A DNA stretch of 64,000 nt from Eucommia ulmoides. Its lineage: Eukaryota; Streptophyta; Magnoliopsida; Garryales; Eucommiaceae. Both the position numbers and the translations under genes were made by a program. The notes beneath the pieces were generated by a model. That model was not told the origin of the DNA, did not search any database, and saw nothing but the letters and a program-made list of their open reading frames with translations. Every line of letters begins with the position of its first letter. Within the stretch, counting starts at the first letter, position 1. Positions 45,817 through 55,226 of the stretch are shown here, in pieces. The stretch spans positions 12,043,001 to 12,107,000 of the forward strand of contig CM028340.1 of NCBI GenBank assembly GCA_016647705.1, in the 5' to 3' direction.

Positions 45817-48240
45817 GTTGGGAATTGGGAAAGTCTCTGAATCGATCAATTAACCGATAGTCGATAAGTGAACTCTCTGAATCGATCGGTCAACCGACCA
45901 TCGATGATCGGTTAATCGACTAGGGCTGAATTTTGGCCTAGAAAAGCATTTTGAATTAATCGGTCAATGGATCCATGGGGGATCGGTCAACCGACCACGT
46001 TTGTAAAATGGCTTGGGTTACAACCTAAAATGATCGATTGACCAATGGTGCATTGATCGGTCACCCGACTGGGTAGCTTTAGATTTTGAAGATTTCGAGG
46101 AACTATTCAAAAACTAGTCGTTAATTAGCTATTTTTGGGAGATATAAGTGAAATATTGTAGGGATTTGAATATATTAATGATATGATACACTTATTTTAA
46201 TATCCCTATAGATATGGTACACTTATTTGAAGTGTTTCTCAATTAAGTATATTTAATTATTTCTATCTATTTGATTTAAGATTGAGATTTGTTTTTAGGA
46301 CTTAATTGAAAGATTTTAAAGCCATGTTTAAGTCAAATATACCAGTATTGAAAGATAATGATATATGGGGTTTATAGGTACATTTAAATGTCATATATTG
46401 TAAAAACTAGCCATTATATGGCTTGTTTCAAATTGTTTTATATACACATACGAATTTTGAGTTTAAGACGTAACTTCTATCAAGAACAATCAGTTCTTTT
46501 GATATTAGACTGAGAGATTATCGTGAGATCATTCTATTGTTGAAGTTCTTGAATTAAAGCGCTAATTGATTTGGCGTCACCGATCTAAGCTATCTAGCGA
46601 TACGATTTAAATCTTTCGATATTTTTCTTGTGAGTTCGTTTCAACCTTTTACTCTTTATTTTGAATATATATTATTATTGCTTGCTTGGATATTCGTTTT
46701 TGTGTAATCGTTTTTAAACTTTAAAAGCATAAAAGTTATTTTAAAACGATTTTTATGATAATCTGATTTAGTGCTTATTTTTGTGCTACCCGTTTTTTTT
46801 TATAATTAAATTTTAAATTCCTCACTTAATTCTATCGCTAGTAATTATCGGGACATTAATTGAGATGTATTGATTTGAGGTGGTAGAAGTTTCGAGTAGG
46901 AAAAAACTCATTGAATTTTGGATCTGGTGAGTTTGTGCGGATTAGATATTGTTGGGCGTATCTAGTCAGGGGTAGCAAGGGTTTCAATCTCTTTCGGTAA
47001 ATGGATGGAGGTTTAATCTTTACCTAAAGTACAAAAAAGTTCGATTACTCTTTTCCCTTGAAAAGAGGTAGGTGTGATTCTTCCGAATTAGAATTAATTG
47101 TGAGTGAATTGTAAAGGTTCCATCCTTCCTTGGAAAAATTATACCTGAAGTATTTTTGGTGAGATTTGATTCTTAATCTAAAGTATAAAAGAATTAGATT
47201 TGATCCTTAGCCTGTGAAATGATTAGGTTAGTCTTGAGCCTAATAAAAAGATAAGATTATTCCAGTGCCTGAGAAAATGATTAGCTGGTAATTCATCCTG
47301 AATAGAATTAGATTAGTCTTTAGCCTGTAAAAAGATAAGGTTCTTCCTTAGCTCGTGAATAGGAAATTGTAAAAGTGGATTCTAAGCCTGTAAAAGAATC
47401 GTTGTGTAAAGATTTGGTTCCTACCTATTTAAAGGAATCTAGTTGTTTAGTGAGTGTGAATCTCCATGGGGCTCGAATGACTGGATTAGCCAAGAGTAGC
47501 TTGGTGAATCAGGATATATCGTGGTATATTGCATTGTTGATTTTCTTTATTTCTTGTTGTTTGGGCATGCACCTAGATTTATATATTTATCTATTGGTAT
47601 TCGAAGATAATAGTTAATTTAGTATTAAATTAATTATTTGAATATTTAAGTGTTGAAATATAAGAATTTGGTTTAATTTTTATAACTACCTAATTCATCT
47701 CTCCCTCTTGGGTTGATCATTGGGCCAACATGATTAATTGCTTGGATAGGTTATTTGTGAAAATCGTTTTCAAACATAATTTTTGTGAAAATCTTTTAAA
47801 AAGATTTTTATTTGAGAAATCAGATTACGTGTTATTTGTGTATTAAATTGTTTAGTCCGATTTGTGCCTCACTTTGAATTTATCACTTAATAATTTCCGA
47901 ACATTAATTGAGTATAATCATATTGAGATGGTAGTAGCTCCTAGTGGGAAAAAACTTGAAAATCTTTTGCATTTGCGAGTTGGAGCGGATTAGACACGTT
48001 TGGGTCGATGTCCAATCAGGGTAACTTGGTTATAATCTTTAGCCGGTGAAAAATATTGGGGTTTAATTTTTAGCCTTAAAAAGGATTAGGATTTAATATT
48101 TGACTACAAAAAAATTAGGTTAGTCTTTAACCTTTAAAAAGATTAGATTTTAATTATTCCTATTATAGAATTAGAGTGATTGTAAAGGTTCTTCCTACAC
48201 TTGTGAAAATGATAAGTGTAATAGCGTGAGAGAGTGATAG

Positions 48241-48735
48241 GTTCATACTTTAGGGGCCGAAAATATAATTTTCCCTATTTATTTAGTATTTCTGTTCTTA
48301 AAAATCTAAGAATTAAAATACAAATATAAAGAAATGTTCTGTTCTCATTCATGTTTCTAAGAGCAACTTTTTATGTTTTGAACAAAATTGTTCTAAATTA
48401 TTTAATCCAACTTGAAAATTATCGCTTACTACTAGAAAAAATTAAAATATTTTTGAATCTTAAAATATATAAAAAAAAAAATTGACAAGAAATTAAAATA
48501 ATTCCAACAAACATATTCTCCATTTCCTTTTGTTTCTTTTTCTTCGGTTCCCTCCACGAATGGGCGTTAGACATTTTTTTTGACATGACGTCATGGTCAT
48601 TGCATAGTTGCTTACGCCACAAGCTGCGTGGCGACATCCCATTTGCGTCGGGACCCATCCAAACCGGCCCTTGAATGTACGGCGCGATTTCGGGTCCACC
48701 CGTCCACACTGAAATAAAGGACTTCAAACCAAAAT
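48241..48735. other. Unrecognised spacer
   Basis: The first part is A/T-rich. From about 48520 it is more balanced, with TGACATGACGTCATGGTCAT and GGGTCCACCCGTCC. The two minus-strand ORFs at 48419-48727 overlap in different frames and show no domain. Confidence 0.5.
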
Positions 48736-49407
48736 GTCGTTAGGTACTGTGTCAGAAAATGAAATGCAAGACACCATCATGGTGGTATGAACAAGATAAA
48801 GTGATAAACCCAAATTAACTGCTCATTTGCTCCCCAAATCTCGTGTGCCCAAATCCATCACCGTCGGTGGGCCAAACCCTCCGGGAAAAAAGCGACGCTT
48901 TTGATGAAGCCTATGCATACTAGAAGCCCGGGATCCATCCAACTTGGGGATCGGTTTTGCAGGTATAATCAAAGTGCGGCGCTTAGTGTCGTAAGGTGAG
49001 TCACCGCCAAGTTGACAGAAAATATTTGCTTGGCGTGGAAGATGTGCAAATAACAAAATAATCAGTATGCCACAACAGATTTGGTGACTAGGCACTCCAC
49101 ACTCTTTTCATCCCAGACAAAGAACTGTATAAATATTCAAGTAAGTCATGAACCTAAGTATGCGATGCTATATTATGCAATTCTTGTGCAACACTACACT
49201 GTGTCTCTCAGGTATTATTGCACCATATTTGCATCCTTTTACTTGGTTTCATACCTTTTTCTACATCCAATTCTTACTCTCATGCCGATTTTCCTTGAAA
49301 TTCACCCCCCAGTGTTAAGAATTTGTGCAGAAACCCCCAAAGATAGCATAATGGAGGCTACCGAGGGTAGAATCCTAAATTCATTATGTTACCATCTTTT
49401 AGCAACA
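48736..49407 (+). repeat. 5' LTR of a Tat-type gypsy element (left edge uncertain)
   Basis: The right edge TTTTAGCAACA (49397-49407) is followed by the primer-binding site. A TATA-like GTATAAATATTC lies at 49127-49138. The left edge is estimated only. The ORFs at 49081-49440 and on the minus strand at 48823-49095 fall inside the LTR. Confidence 0.6.
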
Positions 49408-49411
49408 TCAG

Positions 49412-49430
49412 TTGGGGCCGTCTGTGGGAA
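49412..49430 (+). promoter_or_regulatory. Primer-binding site of the Tat-type element
   Basis: TTGGGGCCGTCTGTGGGAA differs by one base from TTGGCGCCGTCTGTGGGAA, the site common in Tat-type gypsy elements. Confidence 0.85.
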
Positions 49431-49440
49431 TGACAATTAA

Positions 49441-49765
49441 AGTCGTGTTTCATCTCTGCTGTGCTTCGACAGTTCTCTGTTTATGCTCCCTCTGTCTAAG
49501 AGTGTCGCCCTAAGAGAAAATTCTTCATCGATACAAGAGTCGCAATCCAACCACACGCCTCTCCAAGAATTGCCAATAGAACCTCCTGCACCCAGCCTCG
49601 TATCGGTTCACGGGGAAGCCTGTCTTGAGCAAATTGAGAATCAATTTTTAAGCAAAACTGCTAGATCGTATAATTGGTAAATGTTGTCCAAGCACCTTCT
49701 CAACTGCCTGCCGTGGGCGCTCGTGCTTCTCCTCAAGAAGGATCTCGCCTAGGAGTGTCATCTAC
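49441..49765 (+). pseudogene. Start of a Tat-type leader/gag, truncated
   Basis: After the primer-binding site an open frame (49483-49680, 65 codons: MLPLSKSVALRENSSSIQES, Pro/Gln-rich, then CLEQIENQFLSKTARSYNW) could be a gag N-terminus or leader ORF. It stops at TAA and the sequence breaks off at about 49765 where an Athila-like LTR piece begins. There is no zinc knuckle or later domain. Confidence 0.45.
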
Positions 49766-50487
49766 TAGTATATTAATCCCTAAATAACCTATATTTGGCC
49801 AATAGCCATAACCATATATACAATTTAAAATGAACTAAACATGCCCAACAACTACAGAAATGAAGAAAATAAAGAAAAGAAACGAATGACTTAGCCGATA
49901 TCCGAAGATTTGGCGCTAAAACCGTTGAACGATCGCTTTCTTCTTCATCTTCTTCCTTGGGTTGTGAGCTCTCTCTCAAAAATCTCTCAAACCCACCCTA
50001 AAATATATTCTAAGGCCTTAGGGGGTGATTCCCATTGGAAGAGAGGAGGAGAGAAGGGTATTTATAGGGCTCAAAATATCACAAAATATCTAATTATGTG
50101 TGCAGAGAGATCGCCGCGGCGGTGAGTAGGTCGGTTAAGTGATCGCCTAGGCGGTGAAGTCAGCGATGGAATTAGTGACCATCTTGCAGTTTCACCGCCG
50201 CAGGGGTGGATCTCACCGTTACGGCGGTGGATGTCCAGCAAGAATTGGCCCTTTCTGCATTTTCACCGCCACGTTTCAGAATTTTGCCTCGCTTATTTTT
50301 CCACCGTTCTTCAACCATTCTTGATTCGATCTGATCGTTTATGCTCCATTTTCCTACCTTTTCAACCCTACACACTTGATTTATACAAAAAGACTAAAAA
50401 CTAATTAAAACGTAATAAAAAACTATAAAAACGCTCGAAAACTAACTTAGTTTGGTTTGAAAATAGATAGATATATCATACCTATCA
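49766..50487 (-). repeat. Fragment of an Athila-like LTR
   Basis: It ends on the plus strand with ATACCTATCA (family start in reverse). On the left it breaks off near TATTAATCCCTAAATAACC, matching the middle of the LTR at about 44785. It keeps a TATA-like TATTTATAGGG in reverse (about 50059) and palindromes: ATCGCCGCGGCGGTGA (about 50110), ATCGCCTAGGCGGTGA (about 50142), CACCGTTACGGCGGTG (50214-50229). The ORFs here are LTR sequence. Confidence 0.88.
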
Positions 50488-50938
50488 ATGAACAACTCAC
50501 TGCTCGATGGGACACCGTATACATGAACTAGTAATAATTCTCTAAAACTAATCGACTTGGACACGAGGATGTAGATTACTTAACTTGGAATCTTCCTAAT
50601 TTATCATGCACTCACCACCTATGGCATTCGCTTTCTGGTTCAATCCAGAGTCGTTTCAATGCAATCGGCCTCAAACTTTTTGCTTTATCTTTCCATTAAA
50701 GCAATCACCCAGTTTTCATAATAGATTTTCGTTTTAGCACTTACCGTACTCTAATCCTTGCTTAAAATGTTTATCCCCTGCAAAATATGACTATAAGAAC
50801 AACCAATAAACTACTTAATTCTATTTTATACATTGTTAAACTTACATCATGGCACAAACATCATTGGTGGAATATAATTTCTTAATCATTTCAACTTTGT
50901 TAGGGTTGTATTATTAATAGAAGTTTAAAAACTAGTAG
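50488..50938. other. Unrecognised spacer
   Basis: No gene, repeat or element border can be identified. Confidence 0.5.
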
Positions 50939-50939
50939 A

Positions 50940-50973
<34 letters not shown>
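50939..50973 (+). repeat. (TG)n(TA)n microsatellite
   Basis: About ten TG units run straight into eight TA units and abut a Sirevirus-type LTR start. Confidence 0.95.
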
Positions 50974-50974
<1 letters not shown>

Positions 50975-51324
50975 GTTGAATCTAATATTTTGATGAACAA
51001 TTAAATGTTGATATTTTATGGAACTAATAGTTTTATTGAGTAGTTTCAGATTAAAAGTTCCATAAGTTGAAATAAGAAAAAAGTTTGATTGAAAAGAAGA
51101 ATTGTCGAAGAGGAATTGTTGAAGAAAATGTAACGGATACAAAATGACAATGATGAAAACTTGAAGAGGTTTGAAGACATTGAAAACAATTAGGTGAAAA
51201 CAACTATTTACTTATATACTCTTAATACAACATGAATTGGGATCACGAACGTCACTTTAAAATGAATTAATATTATGTAGACGTGGTTCATTTATGTGTT
51301 TTAAGTGTGTTTTTCCATGTGCTA
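50974..51324 (+). repeat. 5' piece of a Sirevirus-type LTR
   Basis: TGTTGAATCTAATATTTTG.. matches the start of the old LTR at 34001. It is cut at 51324 by the next element, whose 5-bp target would be TGCTA (51320-51324). Confidence 0.82.
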
Positions 51325-52009
51325 TGTCACACCCCACACTGGACACCCATCATGTGGGGCCGGCGTGACGTAGACAAGTCACCATCCACTAACTAGCCAA
51401 CCTAATGCGTCAATAACAAAATTGTAAATACATACAACACATATAATAGTCCCATCCTGTAGGGATACACCGTCCCGAATATAAATACAATCAAAATAAA
51501 TCCCCTGAACCTCACTTAGATTTCCTTCCTGATATCCCGTCTCCAAAATTATCCTCAAATGACCCATTCGCGTGACTTGCGTAATCTCTATCTAGCGCCA
51601 GTAGGGGATCGACCAACTCCTAACTATTTTACCTGCGAGTGTACTGCCTTCTTAGTAAAATTATTTTTAAAATAATAATACATTCTACAACATTTAAATG
51701 GATCAAGTATAAGTTTATAAATACCACATAGCTCGTAAAATCCCCAGTATATGAGCAGAAAAAATAAAGTGACATAATTAAGTTCCATTCAAATTCTAAT
51801 ATAAAAAAAAAAAAAAAGAATCATACTAATCACCCTGATAATAAATATCAAATCAACCAATATACGTAAAACACCACATCTCAAGCACTCATCTCAAACA
51901 GACACCTCAAATACACACGCTGGCCAGCCCTAATGATCGTTTTAACCTCACGATCGGGAGTTTGCAACGGTACCGTACCATCCGTAGGATATGCCTTCCT
52001 ACGAACACC

Positions 52010-52173
52010 CATCACTCCGCCGAAGCGGATAATCACCGCGCAGTATAAACGTCTAACATCACTCTGCCAAAGCAGATAAACATCACTCCGCCGCAGCGGA
52101 TAACATCACTCTGCCAAAGCGGATAACATTACTGCGCCGAAGCGGATAACCTCACTCTACCAAAACAGACAAA
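52010..52173. repeat. 23-bp tandem array with hairpin core TCCGCCGAAGCGGA
   Basis: CATCACTCYGCCRAAGCRGATAA starts at 52010, 52057, 52081, 52104, 52127 and 52150, with one diverged unit at about 52033. Each unit holds arms TCCGC/GCGGA or TCTGC/GCAGA around a 4-base loop. The matching array begins at 63981 in the other LTR. Confidence 0.9.
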
Positions 52174-53767
52174 TACAATGGCATCGTTAAATCAAATATA
52201 GCATCATCAAATCACAACTCAATAAATATCGTCTACTCAACATCGTCAAATCACCACGTCAATCTCTTTTTCTCAAAACCAACTTTTAAATTTAAAAATC
52301 ATATTTCACACTTCCTTTTAAAGAAAACGTCTGATTTTATCAAAACCACTTTTTTACCCTTTATTTTTAGAAAACCAGGCATTTTTTTTAGAAAATAGAT
52401 GTTTTCTATTTTCTTTTAAAAAACACTGTCTGATTTCACCAAATCCAACAAAAATTCATTTTCAACTTCGTTTCGAAGCCATCGAAATCTTTTGAAAATC
52501 CCGTTTACCAACTCACTCAAAACCTGCTTGATCCACAAATTTTTTAAAACATCTAATGTAAACACAACCATTTTCTATCATATATATATATACAAACATA
52601 GTTTGGTAAGAAGACAGTACACTCACCTGAATATCCGTTTCCAAAAGTTCCACCGACTCTCTGCTACTGATCTTCTGGAAATCGGGAACCTATTCGTGAC
52701 AAGCCCTAAATTAATATTTTATGTAAAAATAACCTAACCAGTAAATACAGGCCCTAATTTTCGTAATTTCCTATTCACCGAATTCCATATTACTATTTAA
52801 CGAGTATGGTTCCGTTACCGTTTACGATATCAAATTCATTCATGCGAATGGTCTCAATATTTATTATCGTCATTTCGACATTTCGGTACTAGAGATTAGT
52901 TTTATAATCACTCATGAGACAATTTAAACACAATTAAGTGCATAAATTAAAAGTAATAGGAATTTTACCTCTTTCGACTTTTCCATCGGTCGCAAAATTG
53001 GATTTTTAATTTCTGTTGGGGTGGTTTGTGGAATTTTCCCATTCTTTTTTCCCTTTTTTTTTTCTTGTTCCTTCTTCGTTTTCTGGTCCCCGATGGCTTC
53101 ACCGAACCTCCCTCTCTCTTCCACCAGCCTGCACCGTCGGCGACGGCTCCCCATTTTCTCTTCCTTTCCCTTTTCTTCTTCTGTTTTTTTTTTCGTTTGT
53201 GTTTTTGGTTCAGCCGCCGGCACCTCCACCGGCGGCCCACCACGCTCCCCCTTCCTCTGTTTCTACTCAGCCGAGCAGCACCGTCACGCCACCCACACCA
53301 TCGCCTACTTAACCCGAACGGAACACACACCCACAACCCATCAATGATAACGACGAACGGCACTCCCCAAACCACCGCGATCGACCACTTCTCCGACCCA
53401 TCTCCCTCTTTCTCTCTCTAACCCTCCGCCAACGACGAACACATACACTCACATACGCTGGTACCAGACGATGGGAAGCAACACACACGACTCACACAAC
53501 ACTCACTTACACGATCACCAGCTGAACAACTCTTCCACGCCACCGAACCGAACGGCGACACACACCAACCAACACCGAAGAACACACCACCGACGAGCGG
53601 CAACACCTCACCCTTATATGCGATCGCCGGCCACCTACACATACTCACGACTATCGCTACAAACAATCGACGCACACACATGCTGCGTGTAAGTTTCCGA
53701 TTTGAATTTCTCGCCGCCGGCGAGTTTCCTCTCTCTTCGATTTTTTGTTTTGCTCCCCCCTTCCTGT

Positions 53768-53819
53768 CGCGTGTGTGTGCATGAGTGTATATATATATAT
53801 ATATACACACACGCGCGTG

Positions 53820-53853
<34 letters not shown>

Positions 53854-53874
53854 TGCTATATATATATATATATA
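53768..53874. repeat. Alternating purine-pyrimidine microsatellite
   Basis: GT, TA, CA and GCGC repeats. From 53785 to 53856 (72 bp) purine and pyrimidine alternate without a break. The segment is also nearly self-complementary around ACGCGCGT. Confidence 0.95.
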
Positions 53875-54288
53875 TCTATATAATAAATCAGCTCATTTAC
53901 ATTCACAACCGTCCGATGTCTCTGGATATTCGTAACCGTTGGATGTCTTTTGATATATACAACATCTACATACAACATATCTATATAATATATGTATCTA
54001 TATAATAATATACAATATTCAACACTTACCATCAATCATACTTTTTAACACTTACCATCGTCTACAGTTCCTGTCCTTGCCTGCCTGAACCACTGAACCA
54101 CCGAGTCTTCTTCTCCACTGATTCAGTTGATTGGGGAAAAGCACTCTTAGGTTCGTCTCTCTCTCTTCCTCCCTCGCGCTCCCTCTCCACTTCCGACGAT
54201 AGCCATCACCGTCCACTCCCTTTCAGCCTCCTCCGCCATCCCCTCGCCACCGCCACTGCCACCTCCGCTCCATTTCGCCGCGATGTCA

Positions 54289-54502
54289 TCGCCTCGCCAT
54301 CCACGCCGTCATCCTTCCTCGCGATTTCTTCTTTCTCCCTCGATCCACGGTGGCTTAGCTCTCGACTCCTCCAATCGTTCCCGATGTCGCAGATTCGCCT
54401 CGCCATCCACGCCGTCATCCTTCCTCGCGATTTCTTCTTTCTCCCTCGATCCACGGTGGCTTAGCTCTCGACTCCTCCAATTGCTCCCGATGTCGCAGAT
54501 TC
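54289..54502 (+). repeat. 106-bp tandem duplication
   Basis: TCGCCTCGCCATCCACGCCG starts at 54289 and at 54395. The two units are almost identical, through to TGTCGCAGATTC. Confidence 0.93.
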
Positions 54503-54859
54503 CCTGGTAAGCCTCTTTGTTTTGAAATTCATTGGTTTGAATTTGATTTTTTTTAAGGGTTTCTGAAATTAGGGTTTCTTTCTCTCTTGATTTTGGGTTT
54601 CGAAACCCTTAAAATTGAAGCTTTCTCTCTATCTCGGTCGTGCTGCCTGTAAGAAATCACCACTATCGTTGCAATCAGGTCACCTTCATCAATGGCATAC
54701 GCTCCTATCTTGCAGAAAATTCCAGGTTCGGCTTTCTCTCTCTCCTTCTCCGTCTCTGCTTTTCGTTTTTCAGTTTGTTCGATTTTCAAAACCTTCACTC
54801 GATTTGAGTTGATCTGAGTTGGGACACCGATTGTGGCGTTGATCTGAGTAGGGACACTG

Positions 54860-55226
54860 ATGGTGGCGTTGGTTTCAAAAACCCTCATTCGATTGGGTAC
54901 CTCCGCCTCCCGCCTCGCACTCTCGACGACCGTCAATCACCGCAAATCGATTTTTTTCTCCCTCTCGCACCAACATTCCGATTTCCCTCAGCAAACGCCG
55001 CTGCTTTCAGGTACGATCTCTCTCTTCTCTCTCACTCTCCTTTCACACATTCCAAGTACACTCCTTCAGTCCTCCTCCATTTGTTCATGCAGGTTCTTCA
55101 GCTGCTCTGTTTGATGAGCTGCTGCTCCAGATTCTTCATTCCTTTACTCCACCAGTTTGTTGCTGCTGCTCTGGAATCCAGCCAGTTCGTTGCTCTACTC
55201 CAGTTCGTTGTTGATCAAAACCTCAG
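54860..55226 (+). pseudogene. Exon-like captured gene fragment in the Helitron
   Basis: An ATG at 54860 opens MVALVSKTLIRLGTSASRLA and a Ser/Thr/Arg-rich, acid-poor run like an organelle-targeting peptide. It goes up to CTTTCAG followed by GTACGATC at 55011, a plausible splice donor. A pyrimidine-rich stretch ends in TTCATGCAG (acceptor, 55092), after which the same reading continues as GSSAALFDELLLQILHSFTP and then stops; the next donor-like CTCAGGTATG is at 55222-55231. Further exon-like borders: TCTTGCAG near 54716 and TTCTTGCAG at about 56138. I do not recognise the protein. The exon structure is inferred from sequence signals only; transcription inside this Helitron is unproven. Confidence 0.4.

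Larger units (their letters stand above)
35290..47730 (+). mobile_element. Complete Sirevirus-type copia element with TSD TGATT
   Basis: 5' LTR 35290-37190, internal part 37191-40071, 3' LTR 40072-47730; TGATT at 35285-35289 and 47731-47735. The 3' LTR contains two later insertions (40473-43890 and 43917-45816) with their own duplications. Gag is partly readable; most of pol is unrecognisable. The 5' LTR is about 1.9 kb and the 3' LTR about 2.3 kb of own sequence; the difference lies in the palindrome cluster. Confidence 0.92.
40072..47730 (+). repeat. 3' LTR of the complete Sirevirus, interrupted twice
   Basis: Own sequence 40072-40472, 43896-43911 and 45822-47730, ending TCATTGGGCCAACA. 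Palindromes and near-palindromes occur on both sides of the insertions: GGTCAATTGACC (40448-40459) and repeated TCGGTCAACCGA-like units (45840-46080). Confidence 0.9.
34001..48240 (+). mobile_element. Old Sirevirus-type LTR split by a full element (34001-35284 and 47736-48240)
   Basis: Begins TGTTGAACCTGATGTTTTG. The left piece runs to 35284 plus the duplicated TGATT; the right piece resumes at 47736 (AATTGCTTGGATAGG) and fades at about 48240 before the family end is reached. Palindromes inside include CGGTTAACCG (34419-34428) and GGTCAATTGACC (34590-34601). It is more diverged than the LTRs nested in it, so it is the oldest layer of this nest. Confidence 0.8.

Noticed and set aside
52924..53375. 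Lys/Arg/Glu-rich minus-strand ORFs resembling a nuclear protein
   Set aside because: Two frames of the same purine-rich strand; low complexity and inside the LTR.
53016..53421. Three overlapping Pro/Ser/Phe ORFs that look like a secreted protein start
   Set aside because: Pyrimidine-rich LTR sequence read in three frames; the partner LTR lies beyond the window, so coding cannot be supported.
53418..54005. Overlapping ORFs on both strands with Cys-Val, Tyr-Ile and His-Thr repeats
   Set aside because: They are translations of the TG/TA/CA microsatellite and flanking low-complexity DNA; all frames on both strands are open, which is a composition effect.
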